In this document: piece after piece, positions 43,958 to 56,946 of the stretch
Numbering within the stretch: position 1 is the stretch's first letter
Layout of the letters: each line of letters begins with the position of its first letter
NCBI GenBank assembly: GCA_003184365.1
Contig: NKYR01000084.1
Coordinates: 1 to 64,000, forward strand
DNA: 64,000 nt
Direction of reading: 5' to 3'
Origin: Evernia prunastri
Lineage: Eukaryota > Ascomycota > Lecanoromycetes > Lecanorales > Parmeliaceae
The notes under the pieces: generated by a model
Database searches by the model: none
Seen by the model: only the letters and a program-made list of their open reading frames with translations
What the model was told of the DNA's origin: nothing
Position numbers and translations under genes: made by a program

Positions 43958-45813
43958 TTAAACAATCCAGGACCATATCTTCTCCAGCAAGTTCCGGGGT
44001 TCGGAGGGTCCCATGTCCTCCTGTTCCTGTCGATCGGCTTCCTGTAGACCAGTCCAAATATCCACCTTCTCGATCGACCGTATCCAAGGGGTTCGAGTCC
44101 ACAGTTTGTGTCCTAAGTATAGACCAAAAAACACAGGTAGCGTAATATATGCTGCTAGGAAAGACGCTGCTGAAAAATTGCCGGGGAAGAATACTTGGAA
44201 GCCGTTGGTTAGGCACAGCAGAACTAGCATCATCATGGCGAAGTAGCTTGTGTATGGCTGCCAGGGACTTTTGAACGGGATCGAGGAAAGCATGCCGTTA
44301 TAGGCGAGGGCTTTCCGGAAGCGCTGAAAGTCTCTGTCAGCTCAGCCTTGGAAATCGGGAAACAAGAGAATACCAAGTATGTCATGAACATCACGATCCA
44401 CGCAATATAGCCGCCAATTGTCGTCAGGTTCAGGAACCAAGCAAATACAGTCGCGGATCCGCTTGAGATACTCAGATATGCAAGGCTCCCTAACGCGGCT
44501 GTGGCGAAGACAGCAACATAAGGGACACCATTACTGCATTTGGTGAAGACCTTTGGGGGTTGACCAGTCATGGCAAGGCTGAAAAGCGAGCGGCTCCCTG
44601 CGTAGAGAAAGCTGTTTGCGGCAGACCACGCTGACGTTATGATCACTGCGTTAACGACATGATCCAAGCCTTGTATGCCAGCCCTTTTGATACCGATAAC
44701 GAAGGGACTAGCGCCTGCGTTCTTGGTGCCGCTGCTCACTGCTTGCAGGAGGTTCGGGTCATTCGAGGCGACGATGACAGAAACAATCAGCGTGCCTAAG
44801 ATGTAGAAGACTATCAATCGGTAGATGAAACGCTTGCTCGCCTTGGGAATGTTGCGTCTTGGAGCCTCGCTTTCACCGGCGGCAATGGTGATGATTTCTG
44901 GCGAGAGTATGAATGCGAAGCCAGAGCGAATGAGGGAAGTCCAGAATGCGAGGAACTGCCCCGTGTTTCCTAGTCCGGGCTTTGGGTAGCTATTGAATGC
45001 TCCTGGATCCTTCCAGTAGCGGAAACCGAGTCGATCGTGATTGGGTCCACCACCGAAGAACAGCACGATTCCGAGAATAATAAGGCCTAAAATGGCTATT
45101 ATCTTGATCGAGGCCAACCAAAACTCAGACTCGCCGTAAATGCGGACTGCAAAGATGTTGAGAAGAACACAAGTGATGAGTATTATGGTAATCCATGCTG
45201 CAACCGGTCTGTAGCGTTGCCCTCGTCAGTATAGGATCTTGTCCCAAGTTGCTTTTAGTACGTACACGGGATTGTCCCAATAGTCTATAACTACACTTGC
45301 GGCGGATACCTCTGCAGCGACCAACATAGCATACGAATACCAGTAATTCCAGCCGGCTGCAAAAGCCAAGGAGGGTTCGAAAAAGCGGTGGACATAAAAT
45401 GGAACTGAAGCTCCTTCAACCGGAAGATAGGTTGTCATCTCTGCCAGACTTTGAACCACTACCCAAACGATAGCTGATATGACCATGAAGGCTACATCCA
45501 TTAGTGGCCATGATCTCAAGCCTGATTAGAGAGACGTACACATGAACAAAGGTGCTGGTCCAGCCAAGGAGAGCGTCGTTCCGGTTCCGACAAAAAGTCC
45601 AGTACCGATGCTCCCTCCCAGTGCAATCAGCTGAATATGCCTACTCTTCAGGCCTCTGTGCGTCTGGAACCTGTTCAATGCGTTTCCCACAGGCCTGACT
45701 GCACTACCTTGAATAGGCATTTGAATGCCACTCTGACATTCGGATTGAACATTCTGCGGCTCCACGTCTGCCTTCGTCTCTCCGACGTCGTCGCTGCTCT
45801 TGGACCAAAACAT
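43958..45813 (-). CDS. Amino acid permease (yeast amino acid transporter family)
   Basis: Four exons, 45813-45540, 45491-45266, 45208-44374 and 44323-43958, join in phase to 566 residues; introns are 48-57 bp. The sequence follows the AAT/YAT permease pattern. It has a hydrophilic N-terminus of about 55 residues, then HIQLIALGGSIGTGLFVGTG (first membrane helix), MTTYLPVEGASVPFYVHRF, WNYWYSYAMLVAAE, FRYWKDPGAF, and EIITIAAGESEAPRRNIPKA before later helices, with the AWSAANSFLYAGSRSLFSLA block. About twelve membrane helices can be traced, and the C-terminus ends in an acidic cytosolic tail. It should be a plasma-membrane proton/amino acid symporter; specificity is unknown. It is divergent from the DUF1989 gene, a family often tied to nitrogen metabolism, and a GATA-type site lies between them. 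Confidence 0.93.
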
Positions 45814-46174
45814 CTTGTTGATGTATCGTAGTATCTCAATCTACTCAACTCAAAGCCTATTGAGCAAAAATTAGGTGAGTAGTATCGAAGGGAAATAAAA
45901 AGGACTTGACACAGCGCTTGAAGTGGGTAGAAGAAGATGTAGATTCTCTGTAAAAGCCTCCTGCAAGAAATACCTGGTCAACTTATTCTTGCCATGCTGT
46001 GAAAAATTATAAAAGTCTTCAAGCAAAAGGCACCTTCACCTGGGAACCGGACGAGGAGGTAAAAGTTTCTGGTTAGCTTATGATAAGGAAGCATATGAGT
46101 CTTGGAAACAATTGTCATATGGAGTTAGTATGAGGTCAGTTGAGAAGGTTTCTACGTGCTACTTTACCTAAGAA
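45814..46174. promoter_or_regulatory. Divergent promoter with a GATA-type site
   Basis: The region lies between the permease (minus) and the DUF1989 gene (plus). TGATAAG at 46081-46087 matches the HGATAR site bound by fungal nitrogen regulators of the AreA/Nit2 type. Such a site fits an amino acid permease, but a single short match is weak evidence and only one clear copy was seen. Confidence 0.3.
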
Positions 46175-46257
46175 TATCCACCAAAATAATGCATAGAGGG
46201 AACCTTAGAATATTTTCGCCCGCAAAATTTCCCTCTATGCATTATTTTTGGTGGATA
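46175..46257. repeat. Snap-back inverted repeat (hairpin), 83 bp
   Basis: The left arm (46175-46202) begins TATCCACCAAAATAATGCAT and ends AGAGGGAA. The right arm (46229-46257) is its reverse complement with one extra A in the A-run. The loop is 26 bp. ACCTA occurs on both sides (about 46166-46170 and 46256-46260). The arms are otherwise identical, so it would fold into a very stable hairpin. It may be a tiny foldback element or a terminator-like or regulatory structure. Confidence 0.85.
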
Positions 46258-46361
46258 CCTACTCTTACTTCTGTCACCTGGGAGAGCTGGCCAAGCCTTG
46301 GGGGCGCCTCCCGGGGTCGGATCGAGCGCCAAGCAGAAAATTTGTAGGCGCCCCACCAAAC

Positions 46362-47310
46362 ATGAACTTCATGAACCATGGTTGCTCTCACTTCCTTATC
46401 AGCGACCAAGACTTGCTGTCCATCTCAAACTCGCGCAACTTGCTATCTGCCATCATGGGTGGATCGGAAGACAGTCCTATACCGGCATATCAAGCTTTCA
46501 AAGGTTCTCGTTTTGATGCTGACCCGCATCTCTACTCCAGAATTGGAGCAACGACGTCCAAAAAGCTGGTCGAGTCCTTCCGTGTGCTAGTCCGTTCAGG
46601 TCGCGCTTGGTCTGTTCCACAAGGTCATATTTGTCGCATCACAACACCCGAAGGTCCACAGGTTGGTGACCTCAACATTTGGAACCTTCACAACCCGAGA
46701 GAAAGGTTTTGGGCTTCTCGTACGAGACAGCTGCACGCGTCCCACGTCACCAAGTATAATCGCTTATGGTCTTGCCTTCCATACCTCCGACCATTAGTCA
46801 CCATTACTGGTGATTCTTTGGAGCACTTTGGAGTTGACAAGGCGGGTGCTAGGGTCCATGATCTGCTCGGTACACGATGCGACCCATACGTCAACCAGAT
46901 GCTTTCCGGGCAGGGTTTCGACTACCATTGTCATTCCAATCTTGCCCCTGCCATACTCCCATATGGCTTAACGGAGTTTGATGTCCACGATGTGCTCAAT
47001 GTCTTTCAGGTGACTGGCTTGAACAAAGATGGTGTATTTCATGCAACCGTGTCCGGCGAAACCTGGAGACTTCTTCGAATTCTTTGCAGAGATCGATATT
47101 TTGTGTGCTTTATCGACTTGTCCGGGAGGGGACCTCTCGAAATGGGGCTGGGCCAAGAACGATGGAGAGGACCCCATGCTAGAATGCTGTCGTCCACTAG
47201 GAATTGAAGTTTACAAACTGACTGACCCAGAGGACCTGAAGGGGTGGCAAACCCCTGCTACATCTTCATACCAGGGACTTCACGGCATCAAGCTTCCCGG
47301 CTTTCAATAA
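46362..47310 (+). pseudogene. DUF1989 (urea carboxylase-associated) gene with an apparent frameshift
   Basis: The first frame (ATG at 46362 or, more conservatively, 46455) carries family blocks: AYQAFKGSRFDADPHLYSRI, SGRAWSVPQGHICRI, TPEGPQVGDLNIWN, ERFWASRTRQLHASHVTKY, LWSCLPYLRPL and NVFQVTGLNKDG. From about 47030 the conservation moves to the next frame: YFMQPCPAKPGDFFEFFAEI, CALSTCPGGDLSKWGW and PLGIEVYKL, ending at 47310. A 37-bp GT..AG segment (47032-47068) would restore the frame if spliced, but it would delete the YFM..PAKPG block that I recall as conserved, so a one-base indel is the better explanation. Members are linked to urea/amine or glycine metabolism, though the reaction is poorly defined. 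It is divergent from the amino acid permease. Confidence 0.7.
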
Positions 47311-47693
47311 AGACAGTGCCGCGTCGGTCTTATCAGGACCCTATTTCGTGCTCGGCGTCAATGTCTATGATTTCAGTTCAGGCATTGAAACTTCAAAACA
47401 AAAATGGTCTTCAGCAGGCCTTGTCAAGCTTAGCATCGTCTTTGCAGGTAATTTGAAATCCGCGTGCATGGATTTTAGCGGATATTGGGGACTTAGGGCT
47501 TAAAGTTAGGGCCGGGAAATGAGTCGGAAATTCGGTATCAAATGACGTATTCCCGATGTCGAAGACGATATCTATAAAAACTCCAGCTTTCTTCCCGTAC
47601 AATTATTTCCACAGATCCGTACTTTTCACTTTTAGAACTTACAACTGCCGCTGTCTGTCTACAAGATCAATTGAAGCCCACAATACAACAGAA
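47311..47693. other. Intergenic region
   Basis: About 380 bp, with no gene seen. A TATAAAA element lies at about 47572-47578, roughly 120 bp upstream of the reductase start, and may belong to its promoter. Confidence 0.4.
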
Positions 47694-48842
47694 ATGTCTC
47701 GCGTTCTGCTCACAGGTACATACCATTGATCTTTCCCCATTCTCCAGTCACACTTACCAAAATTGGACGAACAGGTGGCTCAGGCTTCATCGCCGCGCAC
47801 GTTCTAGATGTTCTCCTCGAACGTGGTCACTCGGTGGTCACCACCGTTCGATCGAGTGAGAAAGGCCAAAAAATTCTCGACAATCACCCGAAATTTCCCA
47901 AAGACAAACTCGACTTCGTCATAGTGGAGGATATAGCCAAAGAAGGAGCCTTTGACAAGGCAGTCCAATCAAATCCTCCTTTCGAAACAATCATCCACAC
48001 AGCATCCCCTTTTCACTTCAATGCCACGGACACTAAGAAAGAGCTGTTGGATCCAGCAGTCATTGGAACCACGGGTATTCTGGAGTCGGCGAAGAAATAC
48101 GCTCCAACGGTCAAGCGTGTGGTACGGCTTCAGCTTCTTTCCCCAGTACATCCTCCTCCAAGTACATTCAGCGCTGACACGATCACAGGTTATCACCTCC
48201 TCCTTTGCCTCCATTATTTACCCATCAAAAGGCACTCGACCTGGCTACACATATTCCGAGAAGGACTGGAACCCAATCACTGAAGAAGAAGCCGTTCAAA
48301 ACCCATCCAATGGTTACCGTGCCTCCAAGACTTTCGCCGAAAAGGCTTCATGGGAATTTTTGGAAAAGGAGAAACCAAACTTCACAATCTCGACTATGTG
48401 CCCTCCACTGGTCTTGGGTCCAATAGTACATTACCTCCAAAGCTTGGACAACCTGAACACATCAAACCAAAGGGTTGCCGCAATTATAACTGGAAAGGCC
48501 AAGGAGGAGCTGCCGCCTACCGGCACATTCATTTGGACTGATGTCCGCGACTTGGCACTTGCCCATGTCAAGGCTGCCGAGTTGCCTGAAGCGGCGAACA
48601 AGAGATTTTTTGTTACAGCAGGTTATTTCAACAATGAAGAAATCGCGGATATTATTAGGGACAATTTTCCAGAGCTCAAGGATGAATTGCCTGCGAAAGG
48701 CACCAAAGGTGGAGGATATCCAGAAGATGGTATTTTCAAGTATGACAATTCAAGGGTCAAAAAGGTTCTGGGAATTGAGTTCAGAAGCTTGAAGGAGAGT
48801 ATTGTTGATACAGTGAAGAGTCTGCAAGCAGTAGGCGCATAG
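47694..48842 (+). CDS. NAD(P)-dependent epimerase/ketoreductase (GRE2-like extended SDR)
   Basis: Three exons, 47694-47715, 47775-48121 and 48189-48842, give 340 residues. Exon 1 encodes only MSRVLLT, and the join restores the Rossmann motif TGGSGFIAAHVLDVLLERGH. Other signatures are TTVRS (NADP-preferring arginine region), HTASPFHF, ITSSFASI with the catalytic Ser region, and YRASKTFAEKASW with the YxxxK catalytic pair. CPPLVLGPI and FIWTDVRDLALAH are typical of the dihydroflavonol reductase/cinnamyl-alcohol dehydrogenase/methylglyoxal reductase branch of extended short-chain dehydrogenases. A soluble NADPH-dependent reductase of aldehydes or ketones is expected. The physiological substrate is not deducible. 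Length and motif order are normal for the family. Confidence 0.9.
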
Positions 48843-49523
48843 GAGTTTGGATAGAGCGGATTAACGACGATAATATTTACATCATAAGTCCATATTATAT
48901 GACTTGACGTAGGAGACAGAGGTTAGAAACGTAAATGCAATTTGTATATTATGTGCCTGAAAGTGTCTTGAATAGCAGGAATAGGTGTAGTCATGCCGGA
49001 GAACCTGCTTGGTCTGGCCTGTCGTTGTGCTTGAAATTGAATGTCACATTCCCAACCCAGAGCATAATGTTCACAGTGATGCTAAGACATCAAATCATTC
49101 ATCAGGGCGACTTGTCTACTCTAATGCAGTTGCATAAGGTTAATCCCAGTGATCTTCACACTCTAGACGCGTTCCCTAACGGTCACAAGCTTCAAGCTCC
49201 ACCGAAGTTCAACCGAAAGCAACACTGCAACTACGCCCTACCCGTCCGCTAAAATGGCAGGGATTCAGGAGCATGCAGATGGTGAACAGGATGAGCTACA
49301 ATTCCACCTCGAACTTGGTGGAGGAACTCCTCCATCTTCATCTGTTGCTACCCATGATACATACATTCAAAACAGACATACCGATCTCCACTCATCGTGG
49401 GCTACAGAAGGCCATGCACTGAGGAAGCCCCGGGACAGCCCTCATGAACCTAAGCCTTCTAGCCCAGTCTCACCGTATTCTTCCTGCTGCTCCCTCGACA
49501 AGACCCAGTGCAGCCTCACCACC
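48843..49523. other. Upstream region of the TOR gene
   Basis: About 680 bp. The TOR frame is open back to an ATG at 49254, which would add 90 residues of polar, unconserved sequence. No other gene is visible. The promoter and 5' leader of TOR are expected here. Confidence 0.45.
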
Positions 49524-52500
49524 ATGGCTGCGCAGGCCATAGAGGCTCTTAACCGGACCTTCATTGAGCTCAAATCAAAGAATGACGAGACCCGAGTGCG
49601 AGCTTCCCACGACTTGCGAGACTTAGTGGTTTCGGCTGCCAGAGGTGAGATCTTTTGCCCATCCGACGTTCTGCACTGGCTGATTGATTATGGCCACAGC
49701 GCTACCCTCGGACAAATTTCAGGAGTATTACAGTACTGTCAATAGCAAGATATCAACACTGGTTGTGCAGAGTAATGATACCACGGAAAAGATAAGCGGG
49801 ATACTGGCAATCGAGCAACTCATCAGCTTCGATGGTGACGATGCTGCTCAGAAGACGACGCGCTTCTCCAATTTTCTCAAGGCAGCTCTAAGAAGCAACG
49901 ACAACACCGTCCTTGTATACGCAGCTCGAGCTTTGGGTCGCCTTGCAGTGCCTGGTGGGGCACTCACAGCTGAACTTGTCGAGGCCGAAATATCCTCAGC
50001 ACTCGAGTGGCTACAATCCGACAGACAAGAGTCACGACGTTTTGCAGCCGTGCTGATCATACTACAGCTCGCTAGAAACTCACCCACCCTGCTATACGCC
50101 TTTGTGCCACAAATCTTCGATTGCATTCTAGTCGCCCTCCGAGATCAGAAAGTACTCATCCGTGAGACAGCTGCCGAAGCTGTAGGTGCCTGCTTCGAAA
50201 TAATCGCTGCTAGAGACGCCCACCTTCGTCAACAATGGTTTTCACGAGTCTACAACGATGCTTTTCAAGGCTTCAAGTCACCTAGTCAAGACACCATCCA
50301 TGGATCACTGCTCACCATGAAAGAACTCCTCCTTAAGGGTGGCATGTTCATGCGGGACCATTACCGGGACGTGGCAGATATCACTCTTCGTCTCAAGGAC
50401 CATCGCGAGCCTCGAATACGCACTCAGGTTGTGATAGTAATTCCAATACTGGCCGGATACGCACCAGAGACCTTTTCCTCGCAGTACCTACACAAGTTCA
50501 TGACTTTCCTGCAAGGTCAGCTCAAGAGGGATAGAGAGCGGAATGCAGCTTTTGTGGCAATCGGAAAGATCGCACATGCCGTTTCAAGTGCTATCGCACC
50601 ATACCTCGATGGCATTGTTCTATACATCAGGGACGGTCTCAGTGCCAAAGCGTAAGCAGGTTCTTAAAAGATTCTCCGGTCACACTTTATGCTGACCTCG
50701 TCACAGACGAAATCGCGTTGGTACTGATGAAGGACCAGTCTTTCAGTGCATCAGCATGCTTTCGATAGCAGTGGGTATGGCTCTTACCAAATACATGGAA
50801 GCTTTGCTAGATCCAATGTTCGCTTGTGGGCTCAGTGAAGCCCTTACGCAGGCTTTGGTCGATATGGCGCATTACATTCATCCAATTAAGAATCAAATCC
50901 AGGAAAAGCTTCTCGACCTACTAAGTCTAGTTCTGTCAGGTCGCCCTTTTAGACCCTTAGGATGCCCTGAGAATAAGATTCCACCTCTCCCTGCCTTCGC
51001 CAGGGACTTCAACCTTTCGGTGGCAGAACACAAAGACTCGGAGATAGTACTGGCTTTGGTTACTTTAGGTGCCTTCGACTTCACAGGCCATGGGCTTAAT
51101 GAATTTGTGCGAGATGTCGCCATGCGATTCACCGATAGCAACAATCCAAAGGTTCGGAAAGCATCGGCCCTAACCTGCTGCCAGCTTCTCATACATGATC
51201 CTATCGTCTACCAGACCAGTTCCCACGCTATCCGAGTCGTTGGAGACGTCATTGAGAGACTGTTAGCCTTAGGAGTGGCAGACACGGATCCTGACATTCG
51301 ACGAACCGTACTCCTAGCTCTCGACGACCGATTTGACAGGCACCTTGCGAAGCCGGAAAATGTTCGTCATGTTTTCCTTGCAGTCAACGACTCTGACTTC
51401 GAAGTTCGCCAAGCTGCAATTGTTATCGTGGGTCGTCTCACTGGTATCAATCCAGCACACGTTTTTCCGTCATTGCGAAAGGTCCTTATCAATCTCATCA
51501 TGAGCATCAAAAATTCTAAAAGCCCTAAGAGCAAAGAAGATGGAGCTAAGCTTGTCGGAATGGTCATCGCAAACGCGTCCAGGCTTGCCAAGCCATACTG
51601 TGACGTCCTAGTCAAGACACTTCTTCCACAAGCTAGAGATCCAAACGCTGCAGTTGCAGCATCGACTATTACCGCGATTGGACAGCTTGCAACTACGGGT
51701 GGGACCGTCCTAGTGGAATACCTTCCTATCATCATGCCTACGATCGTGGAGGCCCTTCAAGATCTGAGCTCGCAGCGAAAGAGAGATGCCGCGCTTCACA
51801 CTCTTGGTCAACTTGGGAGGAATGCAGGATATGTTATCGAACCATATAAAGACTATCCTCAGTTGCTCGACATCCTCATAAACATCATTAAGACAGAACA
51901 ACCAGGAGGGTCGCGAAAGGAGACTATCAAGCTTTTGGGAACTCTTGGCGCCCAAGATCCCTACAAACATGAAGAAATTCTCGAAGTATCTTCTGAAGCT
52001 CGCCTGAAGGATGCTACAGACGTAGTCTCGGACGTTGGGCTTGTGATAGAGGGGATGACTCCCTCAAACGAAGATTACTATCCGAAGGTCGTGTTCAATA
52101 TTCTAACGCAGACTGTTCTAGCTGATCCTTCCTTGTCCCAATACCACACTGCAGTCATTGAAGCAATTGTGACTATCTTCAAGACCCTAGGATCACGGTG
52201 TATACCTTTCTTGCCCGAAATCATACCGAGCTTCTTGAAAATCATACGCGCCGCACCAAACACGCGGCTCGAAATCTACTTCAACCAGCTTGCAATCCTA
52301 GTATCTATAGTCCGCGTCCATATACGAAACTTCGCGGATCCGCTTATCGAACTTGTCGAGCAATTTTGGGCCGTGAATAGCTCCGTGCAAGCCACAATCC
52401 TCTCACTAGTCGAATCATTGTCAAGAGCCTTGGATGGTGAGTTCAAGGCTCGCATAACAAGGATCCTCCCACTTATGCTCAGCGTGCTTGACAATGACCT

Positions 52501-55500
52501 GTCAGTGCGTCGGACCGCATCCGAGAGGGTACTACATACCATCTTGATATTTGGTCAAAGCGCCGAAGAGCATATGCATATGATCATTCCATCTCTAGTC
52601 CGTACGTTCGAGAACCAATCGAATCCCGTCACTATACGAAAAGCGGCTATCGACACAATTGGAAAGATATCGAGAGTGGTCAATATATCAGATTACGCAT
52701 CGTTGATCCTACATAGTTTGACGGCATTGTTTGCCGGGAAGGAGCAGATCTTGAGACAAGCAGCACTCGACTGCATCTGCGCTTACGTCTTCCAGCTCGG
52801 ACAAGAATATCTACTGTATGTCTCAACGGTCAAGAAAGTCCTGGTTGCGAACAATGTTCCCCATCACAACTACGATGTTCTTATCTCGAAGCTGCAGAAG
52901 GGAGAGCCTCTTCCCCAAGATCTTAGCCCAGACGAGCACTATGGCGGCCTTGGGGATGACTCTGGTTTTGCAGAGATCGGCCAAAAGAAATTGCCGGTTA
53001 ATCAGGAACATCTAAAGAACGCTTGGGAAGCCTCACAGAAATCCACAGTCGAGGACTGGCACGAATGGATTCGGCGTTTCAGTGTTGAACTGCTCAAAGA
53101 GTCACCATCTCACGCACTGCGAGCTTGCGCTGGATTGGCTAGCCTATACCCACCCCTTGCTAGAGAGTTGTTCAATTCTGCATTTGCATCATGCTGGACT
53201 GAGCTCTATGAACAATATCAGGAAGAACTTCTACGATCTATCGAGACAGCCTTGTCATCATCGCATATTCCTCCTGAGATCATGCAGGTACTGTTGAATC
53301 TCTGCGAATTTATGGAGCACGACGACAAAGCACTCCCTATTGACATCCGAGCTTTAGGCGCGTACGCGGCCAAGAATCACGCTTTTGCGAAAGCATTGCA
53401 TTACAAAGAGTTGGAGTTTGAAGAAGAAAAGACCCCCAGTACTGTCGAAGCGCTTATCTCCATCAACAACCAGCTGCAACAGACAGATGCTGCCGTAGGG
53501 ATTTTGCGCAATGCTCAAAAGTACCGCGACTTCGATTTCAAAGAAGGTTGGTACGTAAAGCTCGAACGCTGGGACGAGGCTCTGGCGGCATACGAGAAAC
53601 GTGAGAAGCAGCATCCTCAAGACGACAAAACAGCTTTCGAGGTTACCATGGGCAAGATGAAATGTCTTCACGCTCTTGGTGAATGGGATATTTTGGCCGA
53701 TCTTGCTGACCAGAAATGGAGCTTGGCTAACCAGGACCAGAGGCGTGTCATTGCACCTTTGGCCTCTGCCGCTGCCTGGGGTCAAGGCCAGTGGGAGCGC
53801 ATGGATACGTATCTTGAGGGTATGAAACCACACTCTATCGATCGCGCTTGGTTTACTGCCATCCTTTCAATCCATCGCAATCAATTCGAACAGGCTGCAG
53901 TACATATTGAGAAAGCTCGGGATGGTCTCGATACAGAATTATGCGCTTTGCTTGGAGAGTCCTACAATCGAGCTTACGGTACCGTTGTTCGTGTACAGAT
54001 GCTCGCTGAGCTCGAGGAGATCATCGTCTATAAAAAGAGCGAAGGCAACGCGGAAAAGCAACAGACGATGAGGGCGACATGGACAAAGCGTCTCAGAGGC
54101 TGCCAGCCCAATATTGATGTCTGGCAGAAAATGCTCAAAGTGCGGGCTCTTGTTCTCACTCCCAGAGAGAACATCGACATGTGGATCAAATTTGCCAATC
54201 TCTGTCGGAAGAACGGCAGACAAGGCTTAGCTGAGAAATCTCTACACCTGCTGCATACCGTTAGTGGCCACACTCCCGAGGGCCAAGCCCAGTTTGAAAG
54301 CGGCCTGTCCGCACAAGCTACTCTTCAAGGCCCCACTGGAGTCCCAGAGGTCTTGTACGCTCAACTGAAGTACAGCTGGTCGACGGGTCAGCAACAGCAA
54401 TCTCTCCGTAGACTTCGAGCCTTCACCGCGGATTTGTCTCATCAAGTTGAAGTACTCAGTGCTTCGAGTGCATCAAATATGGCGAACGGAAACAGCAACT
54501 ATGGTGCAACTAATCTCATGCTGGATTTAAACAGCCAGAACGGTGTAGGTCCGAGGGCCCCTCGTAGTGACATGAGCAGTATCAGCAAATTGTTGGCCAA
54601 ATGCTACATCAGGCAAGGCGACTGGATGACAGCCCTGATACATGGGAATTGGGAATCGAACCATGTTCGAGAAATAATTGACGCTTACTCCCATGCAACA
54701 TCACACAATAAGACCTGGTACAAGGCCTGGCACTCGTGGGCGCTGGCCAACTTTGAAGTTGTTACAGCCTTGACGGCACAGGCCAAGCGCGAGGGGAGTG
54801 CCCTTCCTCCATCAATAATAGCCGGCCATGTGGTGCCCGCGATCGTAGGCTTCTTCAAGTCTATCGCCCTGGCATCTTCTAGCTCATTGCAAGATACGCT
54901 CCGATTGCTAACACTATGGTTCGCTCATGGCGGAGATATGGAAGTGAACGCCGCTGTGCTCGAAGGTCTAAACGACGTCAGTATCGATACTTGGCTTGAG
55001 GTTATTCCACAGCTAATTGCACGGATCAATCAGTCCAACAATCGTGTGCGGGGATCGATTCATCGTCTCCTAGCTGAGGTGGGTAAAGCTCATCCACAAG
55101 CACTAGTGTATCCGTTGACTGTCACTATCAAATCCAACGTTGCTCGTCGCTCTCAGTCCGCCACGCAGATCATGGAAAAGATGCGGGAGCACAGCCCCGG
55201 CTTAGTGGAGCAAGCGGAACTTGTGAGCCACGAGCTCATCCGAGTTGCTGTGTTATGGCACGAGCTTTGGCACGAAGGCTTGGAGGAAGCATCGCGATTG
55301 TACGTCGACAAGTGCTGTTGCCCATGATTAATTTATAAGTATCGTGCTAATTTCTTCAGGTACTTTGGAGACAAAGATATCGAAGGCATGTTTGCGACGC
55401 TCGGACCTTTACATGATCTACTGGACAAAGTGAGTTGTTTCTCAACCCCATTTGGCCAACCGTTGCTCATCACGAACAGGGAGCCGAAACACTCCGAGAG

Positions 55501-56946
55501 ATATCTTTTGCTCAATCCTTTGGGCGCGATTTGCAGGAGGCTCAGCATTGGTGCCATGTTTATCGCCAGACCGGCGAGGACGGAGATTTGAACCAGGCAT
55601 GGGATTTATATTACTCAGTATTCCGTCGAATTTCACGTCAAATCGTAAACATTATGAGCCTCGACTTGTCCTACATCTCGCCGAAGCTCAAAGATGCCAA
55701 GAACCTGGATCTGGCTGTCCCAGGAACTTACCGGAGCGGGAAGCCCGTCGTCAGTATCACTGGCTTTGATCGACACATGAGCGTCATCCAATCAAAGCAG
55801 CGTCCGCGGAGAATGAGGATGTATGGCAGTGACGGTAAATCCTACGAGTTCTGCTTGAAAGGCCATGAGGATATCCGTCAAGATGAGCGTGTAATGCAGC
55901 TCTTTGGCCTCGTCAATACGCTGTTGAACGCTGATCCCGAGAGCTTCAAACGTCATTTGAATATCCAGAGATACCCAGCGATACCGCTTTCCCAGGGATC
56001 AGGCCTTTTGGGTTGGGTTGAGAATAGCGATACCTTGCACAACCTAATCAAGGAGTACCGCGAGCATCGTCGTATCTTGCTTAACATCGAACACCGGATT
56101 ATGCTGCAGATGGCACCAGACTACGATAACCTCACTCTAATGCAAAAGGTTGAAGTGTTTAGCTATGCGATGGACAACACCACTGGTAAAGACCTGTACC
56201 GTGTCCTCTGGCTTAAGAGCAAGAGTTCTGAATCCTGGCTCGATCGTCGAACCAACTTCACCCGTTCCCTCGCAACAATGTCTATGGTCGGCTACATTCT
56301 CGGGCTTGGTGACCGTCATCCTTCCAACTTGATGCTCGACCGCGTCACAGGCAAGGTCATCCACATTGACTTCGGTGATTGCTTCGAGGTAGCCATGCAC
56401 CGCGAAAAATACCCTGAGCGTGTTCCTTTCCGTCTCACTCGGATGCTCACCTTTGCAATGGAAATCAGCAACATCGACGGCAGCTACAAGATTGCTTGCG
56501 AGGCGGTCATGCGTGTCATCCGCGACAATAAAGAGTCATTAATGGCAGTACTGGAAGCCTTTGTTCATGATCCTCTTCTCAACTGGCGTCTCGGTAACCG
56601 TGAAGCCCCGGACGAACCTTCCTTTCCTTCGGAGCGTCGCCAATCCATTGTTGGTGACCTTGAGACTGCTCCACAGGAGCGTCCACGCGCAGCCTCCAAC
56701 CGTGTCCGCCGGATGTCGACAGTGCAAGCTGGTGCCCTCGACACTAATCTCAACGACGCAGATAAAGAAGTGCAGAATGCACGAGCAGTGCAGGTGCTAG
56801 CACGCGTGAAGGACAAATTGATGGGTCGCGACTTCAAACCCGACGAGGAGTTGAGTGTGGATAGGCAGGTCTCAAAGTTGGTGGCACAGGCGACGAGCGT
56901 GGAGAACCTGTGCCAGCATTACATCGGTTGGTGCAGCTTCTGGTAG
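49524..56946 (+). CDS. TOR: TOR serine/threonine kinase (PIKK family)
   Basis: Five exons, 49524-49644, 49700-50651, 50707-55299, 55360-55429 and 55480-56946, join in phase to 2400 residues, the expected size. The N-terminal 1200 residues are HEAT repeats, starting with ALNRTFIELKSKNDETRVRA. The FAT domain follows. The FRB domain (about 1880-1980) has WHELWHEGLEEASRLY, GMFATLGPLHDLL, LREISFAQSFGRDL and AWDLYYSVFRR; the Ser in ISFAQ corresponds to the residue whose loss gives rapamycin resistance, so this protein should be sensitive. The kinase domain has VSITGFDRHMSVIQSKQRPR, the catalytic loop GLGDRHPSNLMLDR near 2186 and HIDFGDCFE with the DFG-equivalent. The FATC end is QHYIGWCSFW. As the core of TORC1/TORC2 it links nutrients to growth. 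The ATG at 49524 is preferred because it starts at the conserved part. Confidence 0.97.

Noticed and set aside
44085..44100. GGTTCGAGTCC, a perfect tRNA box B
   Set aside because: It lies within the coding exon of the permease and no A box or cloverleaf surrounds it.
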